This document shows, piece by piece, positions 23,467-31,078 of a DNA stretch of 41,406 nt. The DNA is from a virus, in IMG/VR virus record IMGVR_UViG_3300018077_000015, positions 1-41,406 of that record. One strand, written 5' to 3'. The notes beneath the pieces are model-generated. The model searched no databases. It had not been told where the DNA came from and saw only the letters and a program-made list of their open reading frames with translations. Every line of letters begins with the position of its first letter. Within the stretch, counting starts at the first letter, position 1. The position numbers were made by a program, and so were the translations under genes.

Positions 23467-23892
23467 CTAAGAGTTTGAGCCCTTGAGGACCATGAATCTG
23501 AGCACAATGGCCTCAGACAGTGAACCTGTGGTTCGATTGGCGACATTAACGAGTGCCGAGCCTGCCGCCGGCTGCGCGCTGAACGCATACGCCCCAACTG
23601 TGGCAACCGAATCGTGTTGTATGAGCACCATGTCAGTCGCCGCAATGCGGTCGCTGGTCAGTGTGAAGCTCACCACGGTGTCCGATGCGAGCGCCGCACC
23701 ATTCATCGTGATGAGTCCAGTACTGGCATTCAGCGTGACACCCGTAGACTTATTCGTCGCCTGGGTGACCGTCCCACCAGCACCCACACCCGCAGGATAT
23801 CCAATTCCCTGTGTCGCGCGGAGGTCAGGCCCCTGAAGGGTGCCCGCCCACCGATTTCGTGCCCAGTCGCTTCCCTGATCGTATGTTGGCAT
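23467..23892 (-). CDS. Capsid-region structural protein, paralogue 2
   Basis: 141 aa, same length and domain order as the gene at 23033-23458. The ends differ (MPTYDQGSDWARNRW versus MATYGFQGYKRQNRW), while the core TGVTLNAS-GLITM-VSFTLT-DRI is nearly identical. Shine-Dalgarno AAGGA 7 bases upstream. Two copies may build hetero-oligomers or serve different capsid positions (inference). Confidence 0.65.
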   Translation of the reverse strand: MPTYDQGSDWARNRWAGTLQGPDLRATQGIGYPAGVGAGGTVTQATNKSTGVTLNASTGLITMNGAALASDTVVSFTLTSDRIAATDMVLIQHDSVATVGAYAFSAQPAAGSALVNVANRTTGSLSEAIVLRFMVLKGSNS

Positions 23893-23911
23893 GAGATATT
23901 CCTTTCGCTAC

Positions 23912-23970
23912 GGCTGGGATGAGGACACCCTCACCCCAGTCAAGCTTGCTCATGCTGCAGTTTATGCAGC
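23912..23970 (-). promoter_or_regulatory. Two intercistronic hairpins
   Basis: GGCTGGGATGAGG (23912-23924) pairs with CCTCACCCCAGTC (23929-23941) around a 4-base loop: a 13-pair stem with one G-U and one mismatch. Next to it GCTGCA (23954-23959) pairs with TGCAGC (23965-23970), and the stop codon of the 156-aa gene lies in that loop. No U-tract follows on the minus strand, so RNA processing or stability is more likely than termination. Confidence 0.45.
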
Positions 23971-24432
23971 ACCAATGACTAAGAATCCATTTCCACCGTC
24001 CGAACCGTCCGAGACGCCGATGGAGGTCGTATGCTGTGTCACGACGATGCCCGTGCCGAAGTCCAGCCCACCGGGATAGATCTCCGCAGCCGTCTGGGCC
24101 AGGTCGAGTAGGGGAATCGCCACAATCTGATCGCCAGCCGTGGTGTCATCCGTCAGGTCATCGTAGAGCTTGAAGTAGTTGTCGGTCGCAGCCGACACCT
24201 TGGCCACGTAGATGCCGTAGACCTGAGCCGCCGCATCTACGACGTTGGTCCCGCCTGCCGCATCGCACTGGACCTCGGTGAAGGGCACGAACTGGAGATC
24301 GGGGTTGAGCCCCTGAGTCGCCAGAAACTCAAACAGCGACTTGAACACGCCCTGATGAACCGGGTGCGCGTTCGAGAGCGCAATCTTCACCTTCTGTTTG
24401 ACGGAGTTGGCATTTTCGAGTGAGAGAGCCAT
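23962..24432 (-). CDS. Structural protein downstream of the capsid gene
   Basis: 156 aa. N-terminal helix (LENANSVKQKVKIALSNAH), then VFKSLFEFLATQGLNPDLQ, and an extended beta part ending SDGSDGGNGFLVIGAA. The composition fits a soluble head protein; no family is recognised. GAGG precedes the ATG by 9 bases. Its stop codon is placed inside a hairpin loop. Confidence 0.5.
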   Translation of the reverse strand: MALSLENANSVKQKVKIALSNAHPVHQGVFKSLFEFLATQGLNPDLQFVPFTEVQCDAAGGTNVVDAAAQVYGIYVAKVSAATDNYFKLYDDLTDDTTAGDQIVAIPLLDLAQTAAEIYPGGLDFGTGIVVTQHTTSIGVSDGSDGGNGFLVIGAA

Positions 24433-24479
24433 GTGTGTGAACCTCGCCCGCCGATAGTCATATCACCAGTACGGGATGT

Positions 24480-25022
24480 CTATCCGGTAATCGTGATACC
24501 CAATCCTGCCGTGCTACTAGAGGTTGGAGGAGCTGTTGGAGTACGCCGCCCCGTTCGCGTGTCTACTTTACTACGTTGTCCTGTCCGAGCTTGATAGGAA
24601 CGCCAGGCATCGCCAGAGCGCATCCACAGATCGTCACGAATCTCCGCCTGCTGTTTCCGCTTCGCCTCGGCCTCGGCATCTTCCTCAGCTTTGACGAACT
24701 TCTCTGCGCCCCCGTGTGCCCAGATGTCCCGAGCACGGAGGGCATGGAAGATGTTCTCGCCCCAGATGCCGGCGCCGATGATGGTGGTCACGGGCACAAG
24801 CCCATAGTGCGCCAACATCGCGGTATCTTTCTCGCGATGGATGTCCGCCATGAGTTGAATGCCGGGGCGATTCCACGTCTTGCGTGCCAGCCGATAGACC
24901 GCATCCTGCCGAGACGGGATGACGACAAGCTGATTGTCGTAATCGTAGAGCCGCTGCAACCACCACGCGGGCGGAGCCGACAGATTGAACGGGTTGCGGT
25001 CTTGTACGAAATTACTCAGCAC
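24480..25022 (-). CDS. Hypothetical protein of the capsid region
   Basis: 180 aa from a GTG that shares a base with the upstream TAG (TAGTG). N-terminal half is Trp/Tyr/Arg-rich (APPAWWLQRLYDYDNQLVVI; QDAVYRLARKTW), followed by a charged helix (KAEEDAEAEAKRKQQAEIRD) and a Thr/Ser/Pro-rich tail (TPTAPPTSSSTAGLG). Small proteins with the WWLQRLYDYD-like start occur next to capsid genes in environmental phages. Function unknown. Confidence 0.55.
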   Translation of the reverse strand: MLSNFVQDRNPFNLSAPPAWWLQRLYDYDNQLVVIPSRQDAVYRLARKTWNRPGIQLMADIHREKDTAMLAHYGLVPVTTIIGAGIWGENIFHALRARDIWAHGGAEKFVKAEEDAEAEAKRKQQAEIRDDLWMRSGDAWRSYQARTGQRSKVDTRTGRRTPTAPPTSSSTAGLGITITG

Positions 25023-25441
25023 TAGTCGCGGGCTCCGAACTCATTCGTCATCTGCTCGCGGGCGTCAAACGCCGTGGCATGTGTGCTCTTATTCTTACCC
25101 CCGACGATCATCCGCTCTTTCTTGGGATTGAGCGTGTTGGTGATGAAGCTCGTATCCATGCGACTGGGCCGCCCGGTGTGCGTCTCCCACTCTACTTTCG
25201 TGAGGGGTGTACAGTTATCCTTGGTCCCCTTGACCCCAACCAGATAGCGCGCTCCGCTCAGTGTGGGATTCGCTGCATCCGCCGAGCCCATGATCGGATT
25301 CTGATTCTTCGCGTAGGGGATGACGATCTTGGGCACCTGATTATCGCCCGGTTGGATCGTGCTCTCCTGCCCGTCGAATCGAATCGTGAGCGGCACGGGT
25401 GCCCGATTCACCAGTGTGACGAGTTCGTGAAAGACTGCCAT
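25022..25441 (-). CDS. Hypothetical protein of the capsid region
   Basis: 139 aa from the ATG at 25441, chosen because AGGGGG precedes it and its ATG is one base after the upstream TAA; the frame is open to 25486. VNRAPVPLTIRFDGQE, PGDNQVPKIVIPYAKNQNP and NPTLSGARYLVGV form a beta-rich fold common near capsid genes in environmental phages. The charged C terminus (NPKKERMIVGGKNKS) may contact nucleic acid. Function unknown. Confidence 0.55.
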   Translation of the reverse strand: MAVFHELVTLVNRAPVPLTIRFDGQESTIQPGDNQVPKIVIPYAKNQNPIMGSADAANPTLSGARYLVGVKGTKDNCTPLTKVEWETHTGRPSRMDTSFITNTLNPKKERMIVGGKNKSTHATAFDAREQMTNEFGARD

Positions 25442-25442
25442 A

Positions 25443-25799
25443 TTAGTCGCCCCCTCTATCATTGACGAACGGACCAAAAAATCCAAAGTCTCTTCCTCTT
25501 GTCACGATTGGTGTTCGATCAAATCCGCACAGAGAAACAAGTGCAGCGACCCACGCCGGAACATGAATCTCCACCGTGTGGTTTCTCCATGTTCGGTCTA
25601 GCAACCTGGGTTTGTCGCGCTCCTGAAAATAGTTTCGATACAACGCAGCAAGCTTGACACTGTTCTCTTCGTTCAACCGCTTGGTCCGTGCCCTTGCGTC
25701 TAGCCAAGGGGCTGGCCCCAGATCAATGTAACGGATTGAAGGAAACACACCAGAAACAACATCCGGGCGCGTCATCATCGTTTCGACGGATTCGGGCAT
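25443..25799 (-). CDS. Hypothetical protein
   Basis: 118 aa with a clear Shine-Dalgarno (AAGGAG, 5 bases before ATG). Basic helical middle (DARARTKRLNEENSVKLAAL, YRNYFQERDKPRLLDRTW), then VEIHVPAWVAALVSLCG and an aromatic/Gly end (GRDFGFFGPF). No family is recognised. It lies just after the capsid gene, in the structural operon. Confidence 0.5.
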   Translation of the reverse strand: MPESVETMMTRPDVVSGVFPSIRYIDLGPAPWLDARARTKRLNEENSVKLAALYRNYFQERDKPRLLDRTWRNHTVEIHVPAWVAALVSLCGFDRTPIVTRGRDFGFFGPFVNDRGGD

Positions 25800-25849
25800 T
25801 TCTTCTCCTTTGTTGTAACGAACAAGGCCACGATACTTATCATGGCCAT
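25775..25849 (-). CDS. Possible 24-aa hydrophobic micro-protein
   Basis: MAMISIVALFVTTKEKKCPN and four more residues. GAGG lies 6 bases before the ATG. It starts 17 bases after the capsid stop, and its end overlaps the start of the 118-aa gene in another frame. A short membrane-type segment is followed by a basic tail. Coding is uncertain. Confidence 0.3.
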   Translation of the reverse strand: MAMISIVALFVTTKEKKCPNPSKR

Positions 25850-25866
25850 GTTAAGCCTCACGACGA

Positions 25867-27168
25867 TTAGAAGTCGCGCTGCACGACGAGTGTCTGTCCC
25901 GTTACGCCATCCCACCGTCCGCATGTGGCCGGCGCCTTGCAGAAGTACTGCATCCGCTTGAAGTAGGTCGCCTCGTAGGCATGGCGAGCCGAGCTGCCCG
26001 TGCCCTCGCGCACCCACACGCTACCGTCCCGATCCATGAAGCGGCCGGGCTCCGCGACGTACCGCTTGAAGCCGGCTTTCTTGGTGTCGAGGAAGTAGAC
26101 CTGATTGAGACCGACCGTCCGAAGCGCCTTGATGGGAATCTCGCCCAGGGTGAGATCACCCTGCTTCATCGCGGCCGTTCCGCCATCAGGTTTCTGTGCC
26201 GCCGCGTCGTTGTAGCGCCGATCCGCATCAAGCAGCTTCACGTACTCACGCCGCACTGAGGGGTGCATGCCGATGAGGTTGATGATGCCACCAAGCTTCG
26301 CGTAGATCACGTCCGACATGCGCTGTGCCAGGTCGAGCGAGAGCGCACCGACTGAGGCCACAATGTAGGACTGAAGCGAGAGTACTGATGTTCGAAGGAT
26401 GCCGAAGTAGTTGTCGCGATTGGTACTGTCATCCACCAGGGCGGGCAGGCCCCAATACGCCTTCTCGTAGCTCGTATCGAGAATGTCTGTCACACCCGAG
26501 TTGGCCGCGTGAACGATGTAATCATTGTCCGCCCAGGCCGCGTTCGGGGTGCTGCCGGTCGTGACATCGGTGCCGTCGCTGTTGACCGCTGTGACTTTCT
26601 CCACATCGGCCCGGAGTACGCCACTGGACGGGTCCACCGCGCCAATGTACATGCCCGTGTCCACGAAGCGGTTGCCGAAGTCGGCGCCGGTGATATTGCC
26701 GGGGGCATCCATCTCCAACGTGGTGTTGCCGGACGGTGTCCCCTCGTTAATGAGCCCCAGCACGCCCCGGCCATCCATGCCAAGCGCCTGATTCTCACGC
26801 CGCGAAATGTCGTCAATCAGACGGGTCTTCTCGTCGGTCATCCCATTGCGGAAGGACGCCTCGGAGCTGACCAAATCCGCCATCGCCTCTTCCGTCATCC
26901 GGATGCGGGCGATCATCTTCCGCATATCGATGCGGCCCTGCGAGTGGGTTTGGTTGCCGGCGGTCGGATACGCACTGTCTTCTCCCGCGAAGAAGGGAGA
27001 GACGTTACGCCCGTGATGATGGACCCACTTGTGGCCGAGTCCACCTTTCCAGTCAACGGCTTCTACCGGGAAGACATCGGCCAGATCGAAACTGTTATTG
27101 ACACCCTCGGAGATGCCTTCCTCGAAGACATCCTTTGCCAGTCCTGAGAGTGCATTGGTATCAGGCAT
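25867..27168 (-). CDS. Major capsid protein (HK97-fold type)
   Basis: 433 aa. It directly follows a scaffold-like gene and is the right size for an HK97-type shell protein. Features include a helical N-terminal arm (residues 1-40), WKGGLGHKWVHHHGR, an MRKMIARIRMTEEAMADLV helix near the E-loop or spine, a long central part with GIINLIGMHPSVRREYVKLL (typical spine/P-domain pattern) and the PIKALRTVGLNQVYFLD strand near the C terminus. No N-terminal protease domain. Strong Shine-Dalgarno (AAGGA, 9 bases upstream). Confidence 0.75.
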   Translation of the reverse strand: MPDTNALSGLAKDVFEEGISEGVNNSFDLADVFPVEAVDWKGGLGHKWVHHHGRNVSPFFAGEDSAYPTAGNQTHSQGRIDMRKMIARIRMTEEAMADLVSSEASFRNGMTDEKTRLIDDISRRENQALGMDGRGVLGLINEGTPSGNTTLEMDAPGNITGADFGNRFVDTGMYIGAVDPSSGVLRADVEKVTAVNSDGTDVTTGSTPNAAWADNDYIVHAANSGVTDILDTSYEKAYWGLPALVDDSTNRDNYFGILRTSVLSLQSYIVASVGALSLDLAQRMSDVIYAKLGGIINLIGMHPSVRREYVKLLDADRRYNDAAAQKPDGGTAAMKQGDLTLGEIPIKALRTVGLNQVYFLDTKKAGFKRYVAEPGRFMDRDGSVWVREGTGSSARHAYEATYFKRMQYFCKAPATCGRWDGVTGQTLVVQRDF

Positions 27169-27182
27169 GATCGGTAATCCTT

Positions 27183-28016
27183 CTATCCCTCAAATTGACC
27201 GCCGTGATCGCGAAAGCTCTGCACCATCGCATCTTCAACGGCCTTGGGGTCTTTGAAGTCAATCTTCCTTTTCCCTTGCGTGACCACCCCGCGATCTCTG
27301 CCGCCGGGGACACGCTTCATCCGATTGACCTCGGTTGATGTCACTGAGCGTCGGGCTGGCTCGAACCAGTCTTCAATGAACCCTGCGGCGACTTCCTCGA
27401 TGAGCTTCGTATCACCTTGCTCGTGCCGCTGTTGAAACTGAGGATCGGACTCAGCTTCGCCAACGTAATACCTAGCCAGTGCCTTCATCTGTCGCGGGCT
27501 GAGGTCGCCACCGAGCTTCTCAGCGATCTTAGAGCCAACGGCATCAATCATCTGTCCGCCGAACCTGGTCCATTCACGAAGTTCGGCTTGCTTGACGATC
27601 TCACCGCTTCCGATTGACCCTAGTAAGCCCTCGAATTCCTCTTCGGAGAGTCCTTCGAGCCGCTTGAGCCTCGGAGAGAGTCCATGGAGAGCTTCCCGAA
27701 TCTGCCGCTGTTCGGCTTCTTCGGGCTTCTCGCCAATGACGGCCTCACGGATGCGACGATCACGGTCACTGTTGGTGCGTTCGAGATCTTGAAGACGCTT
27801 TTCGAGTTGCTGACGCGATTGTCGTTCTTTGTGTAAGTCCGCGAGCATGCCACGATGGCGAGCATCATCACCGGATTGAACAGCGCCGGGTCGCTGGGGG
27901 GATGCTGCCTTCGGGTCTGCTTGTGGAACGGTGCCCTCTACCGACGCTGGCTTCGGATCTCCCGAGGCTGGGGCGGGCTGAGGATCGGCGGCTGGGACGA
28001 CTTCTACTTCAGGCAT
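27183..28016 (-). CDS. Scaffolding protein
   Basis: 277 aa. Disordered Pro/Ala/Asp-rich N terminus (about 1-48), a coiled coil (LADLHKERQSRQQLEKRLQD, LERTNSDRDRRI), a helical middle with LSPRLKRLEGLSEEEFEGLL, and a basic C terminus (NRMKRVPGGRDRG, QGKRKIDFKDP) that could bind the shell. This is the usual build of phage scaffolds, and it sits directly upstream of the capsid gene. AGAGG precedes the ATG by 6 bases. Confidence 0.7.
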   Translation of the reverse strand: MPEVEVVPAADPQPAPASGDPKPASVEGTVPQADPKAASPQRPGAVQSGDDARHRGMLADLHKERQSRQQLEKRLQDLERTNSDRDRRIREAVIGEKPEEAEQRQIREALHGLSPRLKRLEGLSEEEFEGLLGSIGSGEIVKQAELREWTRFGGQMIDAVGSKIAEKLGGDLSPRQMKALARYYVGEAESDPQFQQRHEQGDTKLIEEVAAGFIEDWFEPARRSVTSTEVNRMKRVPGGRDRGVVTQGKRKIDFKDPKAVEDAMVQSFRDHGGQFEG

Positions 28017-28073
28017 GTGAACCTCTTTACCTCGATTTGGTGACGCAGGGAGGAACTGCGGAGGTTGCCGGGG

Positions 28074-28125
28074 TTGGCACGAGTCTTGCGGTATCGACCA
28101 CTCTCACTATGGCATGAGGATTGCA
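28074..28125 (+). promoter_or_regulatory. Tandem -24/-12-like sites B1 and B2
   Basis: TTGGCACGAGTCTTGC (GG at 28076, GC at 28088) and TGGCATGAGGATTGC (GG at 28111, GC at 28123) both have the 10-base spacing of sigma-54 promoters, 35 bases apart. They face rightward, opposite to portal and scaffold genes, in a 256-base gap. They could start an antisense or small RNA that includes the inverted repeat at 28180-28246. Confidence 0.4.
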
Positions 28126-28179
28126 GACATGTCAAGGCATGGAAACTGCCTTCAGTATTGTAATGATCCTAGAAGCACA

Positions 28180-28246
28180 AGCACTGAACAGAGAACTCAG
28201 ACGAATCGAAAGGCGGATGCTGTATATGTTTCGCCCGTTCAGTGCT
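28180..28246. repeat. 10-bp perfect inverted repeat (stem-loop) in portal-scaffold gap
   Basis: AGCACTGAAC (28180-28189) and GTTCAGTGCT (28237-28246) are exact reverse complements 47 bases apart, with an inner GGCG/CGCC pairing possible. The gap (28017-28272) has no convincing gene on either strand. It may be a structured RNA, an operator or a processing site. Confidence 0.5.
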
Positions 28247-28272
28247 CATTTGTGGCTTCCAAAACTCACAGA

Positions 28273-30714
28273 TCAGGCCGGTCCCTGATTCTGTGCCCCT
28301 TCCCCCTGTCCCCTCGGCTCATTGCCTGTTGTCGCTTCTCGGTTCGAGTTCGCCATGGCAGCCCCGCCGCCTCCCGGTTGTCCCGGTGGGGATTGCCCAA
28401 GCGGGGGCTGCATAGCCATCGCCATTGCAAGGTCAATCTCCGCCAGATGAGCTTCGAGGAGCCCCTCCGCCTGCGGTTTCATGCGGAGCAGTTCTCGAAT
28501 GCGGTCACTATTCGCCCACTTCATGAACTCCTGACGATGGACTACCGGGTCATACCATTTCTTGAACGCCAGGGGAGTATGTTTCAGCGGTGAAGGAGGC
28601 TCCGCAATAGGTGGAGGCATCGGCGGTTGCATCCCTGGTACTGGGGGCTGTGACGCAAACTGCGTTTGTTGCGCCGCAAATTGCATCTGTTGCTGTTGTT
28701 GCTGTTGCTGGAACTGTCCATACTCCTGATTCGCCACATTCATAGACTGCTCGACAGCCTGCGGATTCATCACCCATTCCTCGAACGCCTGCTGCTTCTG
28801 AAGCGCCGCCTGCACATGCACATCGAGGGTGGGCACCAAGTCGGTGAGCCCAAAGTTTGTTAGAATGGCGTACTTCTGGTCGGGGTCAGCAGGATTGATG
28901 AGCCCGAGCTGATTGGCATGCTCAATGGCGGCTCGCTTGCCAAGTGCGGTCTTCGGGACGTTCGAACCGTCCTCCACAACCGTTGTAATTGAGCCCTGTA
29001 ACTGTGCCTTCTTGAACGTCTTGAAGGTGTAGGTGCGGGCGGGGGTGAGGACGGCTTTGGTGCGCTCGTCAGGTCCAAACTCTCGCTCCAGCTCAAGTGC
29101 AAACTTGAACCACTCTTTGTAGGCGTTACCCCGAGACTGGAAGACACCCGAAAATCGGGATTGGCTTCGCTCAACAAGCAACTGAAGCGCACTAAACGCT
29201 TCGACCCCAGTAGGCTTTGCTCCCTTGATGATATCGAATGTCCCAGCCAGCTCCTCGATGTCTTTGAGATACTGTTCTCGGAGCGTAAATAGTGAGCCAT
29301 GCGGTCCCTCTCCTGCAATACGCTCCGGCTTGGCGCCCGGGGCGACGACATGTGAATCCCACTCGACCATCAACCCCGGCTCGCCCGTGATCTTGGAGAC
29401 ACTGGCGCCCTTGGGGATGAACCAGAGCGGATTGGCGACCCGCTGAATGATCATCTGGAACATGGAATCGAGCTGATTGAGCTGGTCCTGCTTCTGGATG
29501 ATGCGATCTATGGGACCAGTGGCGAGAAGTCGCCCACCCACGTGCTCGTAACCTGAATGAGCGAAGGTGAATAGACCATTTCCCTCGGCATCACGATACG
29601 GCAGCGGCCCTGGAATGTTTTCGGTCTCCTCCAGGTGCAGGACTTTCGGGTCCGAGTCACCGGCGATACGGACCACCAGCCCGTCTGGGTACTTGTCGGT
29701 CGGCTTATACCACAGTTCATACTCACTACAGCCCTCCTCATAGTTGCCGGTGGAGGAGCCCTCCGCCCAGTACACCGGCGCGATGCCGAGATCGTTCTGT
29801 GTGGCGAGACTCTTGAAGATTTGGAGCGAGCGGTCAGCGGGCGACTTTGAGAAGCTCAGCTTCCCCACCATGTCCTTGAGTTGCGGGTGCCCTTCGTAGT
29901 ACCGCTTTGTTCTCCAGCGCAGGCGGATGATGTAGGGCAGATCGTCAAAACGGGAATACTGGTTGGGGAAGGCGACTTCGAATGGAGACAGGGGCAGCGT
30001 CACACCCTTCCCCTTGGGACGGCGCTCAATCTTGGGCTCCCCAGCTTCGCCAAGGGCGGGTGTGAACTCTGTGCCGCCGCAGTCGGGGCAGACTGGCTGT
30101 GCGCCTGCCAGCTTGTCAGACGTGTACTCATTCCCGCAGCCCATGCACTGTTCTGTGCTGACTTCGAGAATGCCGTACTTTGGATCGTAGTCCCAGAAGG
30201 TGTGATAGAAGATGTTCCCCGTGACACACAACCACCAATCGCCGTCAGTCGTCACCCCATCCATGTTGTGGAGATCGTGCAGGAGGGGCGCGAGCTGATC
30301 CGCTGTGGAGGCTGTTGACACATTGTCCGGGTCTTGTCCATTGGGACGATTGTTCACGCCAAGCTTGATGGACGTGAACATGGCTCGAATGGCCTGCACC
30401 GTCTCACCGCACTTGTTGGTGACCGGGCGCGGAATCCATTTCGCCTGGCGTATATCTTTCCAGGCGCCATCGCGCGAATGGTATGTAATCCACTGGCGAC
30501 CGATCACGTAGAAGATATTCCGCAACCATTGCCGCTCGAACACCCAACGCTCAGAGAAGGACTCTTTCTTGCACACCTCGAACAGGTCCAGGAGTTCCTT
30601 ATCATCGTAGGTACCGAGTGCGTCGGTCTGGGGTTCGCCAGTTTTCTTATCGACAGGTGCGCCCGCCTCTAGCGCCCCGGCCTTGAACACGTCATTGAAG
30701 TTGTCGTTCGCCAT
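28273..30714 (-). CDS. Portal protein (large, with internal Zn-ribbon)
   Basis: 813 aa, the usual partner between the terminase and scaffold genes. The N-terminal region has VFERQWLRNIFYVIGRQWIT, common to P22-type/large portals. A CMGCGNEY...CPDCGG zinc ribbon is inserted at about 190-220. NQLDSMFQMIIQRVANPLWF and FSALQLLVERSQSRF are core helices of portal wings or stem. A Gln-rich stretch (about 685-705) and a Pro-rich tail follow at the C terminus. Twelve copies would form the DNA entry ring. Shine-Dalgarno AGAGGA 3 bases before the ATG. Confidence 0.8.
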   Translation of the reverse strand: MANDNFNDVFKAGALEAGAPVDKKTGEPQTDALGTYDDKELLDLFEVCKKESFSERWVFERQWLRNIFYVIGRQWITYHSRDGAWKDIRQAKWIPRPVTNKCGETVQAIRAMFTSIKLGVNNRPNGQDPDNVSTASTADQLAPLLHDLHNMDGVTTDGDWWLCVTGNIFYHTFWDYDPKYGILEVSTEQCMGCGNEYTSDKLAGAQPVCPDCGGTEFTPALGEAGEPKIERRPKGKGVTLPLSPFEVAFPNQYSRFDDLPYIIRLRWRTKRYYEGHPQLKDMVGKLSFSKSPADRSLQIFKSLATQNDLGIAPVYWAEGSSTGNYEEGCSEYELWYKPTDKYPDGLVVRIAGDSDPKVLHLEETENIPGPLPYRDAEGNGLFTFAHSGYEHVGGRLLATGPIDRIIQKQDQLNQLDSMFQMIIQRVANPLWFIPKGASVSKITGEPGLMVEWDSHVVAPGAKPERIAGEGPHGSLFTLREQYLKDIEELAGTFDIIKGAKPTGVEAFSALQLLVERSQSRFSGVFQSRGNAYKEWFKFALELEREFGPDERTKAVLTPARTYTFKTFKKAQLQGSITTVVEDGSNVPKTALGKRAAIEHANQLGLINPADPDQKYAILTNFGLTDLVPTLDVHVQAALQKQQAFEEWVMNPQAVEQSMNVANQEYGQFQQQQQQQQMQFAAQQTQFASQPPVPGMQPPMPPPIAEPPSPLKHTPLAFKKWYDPVVHRQEFMKWANSDRIRELLRMKPQAEGLLEAHLAEIDLAMAMAMQPPLGQSPPGQPGGGGAAMANSNREATTGNEPRGQGEGAQNQGPA

Positions 30715-30721
30715 GATTCCT

Positions 30722-31069
30722 CTACTTGTAGACTACGTGCCCCTCGGCATCCCAGCTCATGCCCTGTTTCTTGGCTTCCTCATCTCCAATGTCTGAAAAT
30801 GACGGTAACTCTGCCAGGGGATGCACTGGTTCTCCTGAATCGACTTGAATCTGTGGCACTGCTATCTTCACACCGGTATAATTGAACAGCAGTTGTGCGC
30901 GCTCATGTTCAAGCTGATTCACTCGCACACGTAGCCAGTCGAGATTGACCTGAAGTACCTTGTTCTGTTCACTGTAGGTTTGCCGGATGCCTTCACTCGC
31001 CGATAGTGCTCGTTCGAGTTCAGAGAGCGCGCGATAGTGCCGGTCGTAGTCCGTACGTGTCATCCACAT
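30722..31069 (-). CDS. Coiled-coil hypothetical protein
   Basis: 115 aa. Residues 5-75 are an extended charged helix (YRALSELERALSASEG, VNLDWLRVRVNQLEHERAQL), then a Pro-containing linker and a GMSWDAEGHVVYK end. Very good Shine-Dalgarno (AGGAGG, 5 bases before ATG). It sits between the large terminase and the portal, so it may help docking of the motor (inference). No family is recognised. Confidence 0.55.
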   Translation of the reverse strand: MWMTRTDYDRHYRALSELERALSASEGIRQTYSEQNKVLQVNLDWLRVRVNQLEHERAQLLFNYTGVKIAVPQIQVDSGEPVHPLAELPSFSDIGDEEAKKQGMSWDAEGHVVYK

Positions 31070-31078
31070 GTGTACCTC

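Noticed and set aside
26509-27147. 212-codon plus-strand ORF opposite the capsid gene
   Set aside because: Antisense to the major capsid gene, low-complexity translation and no supporting start signal.
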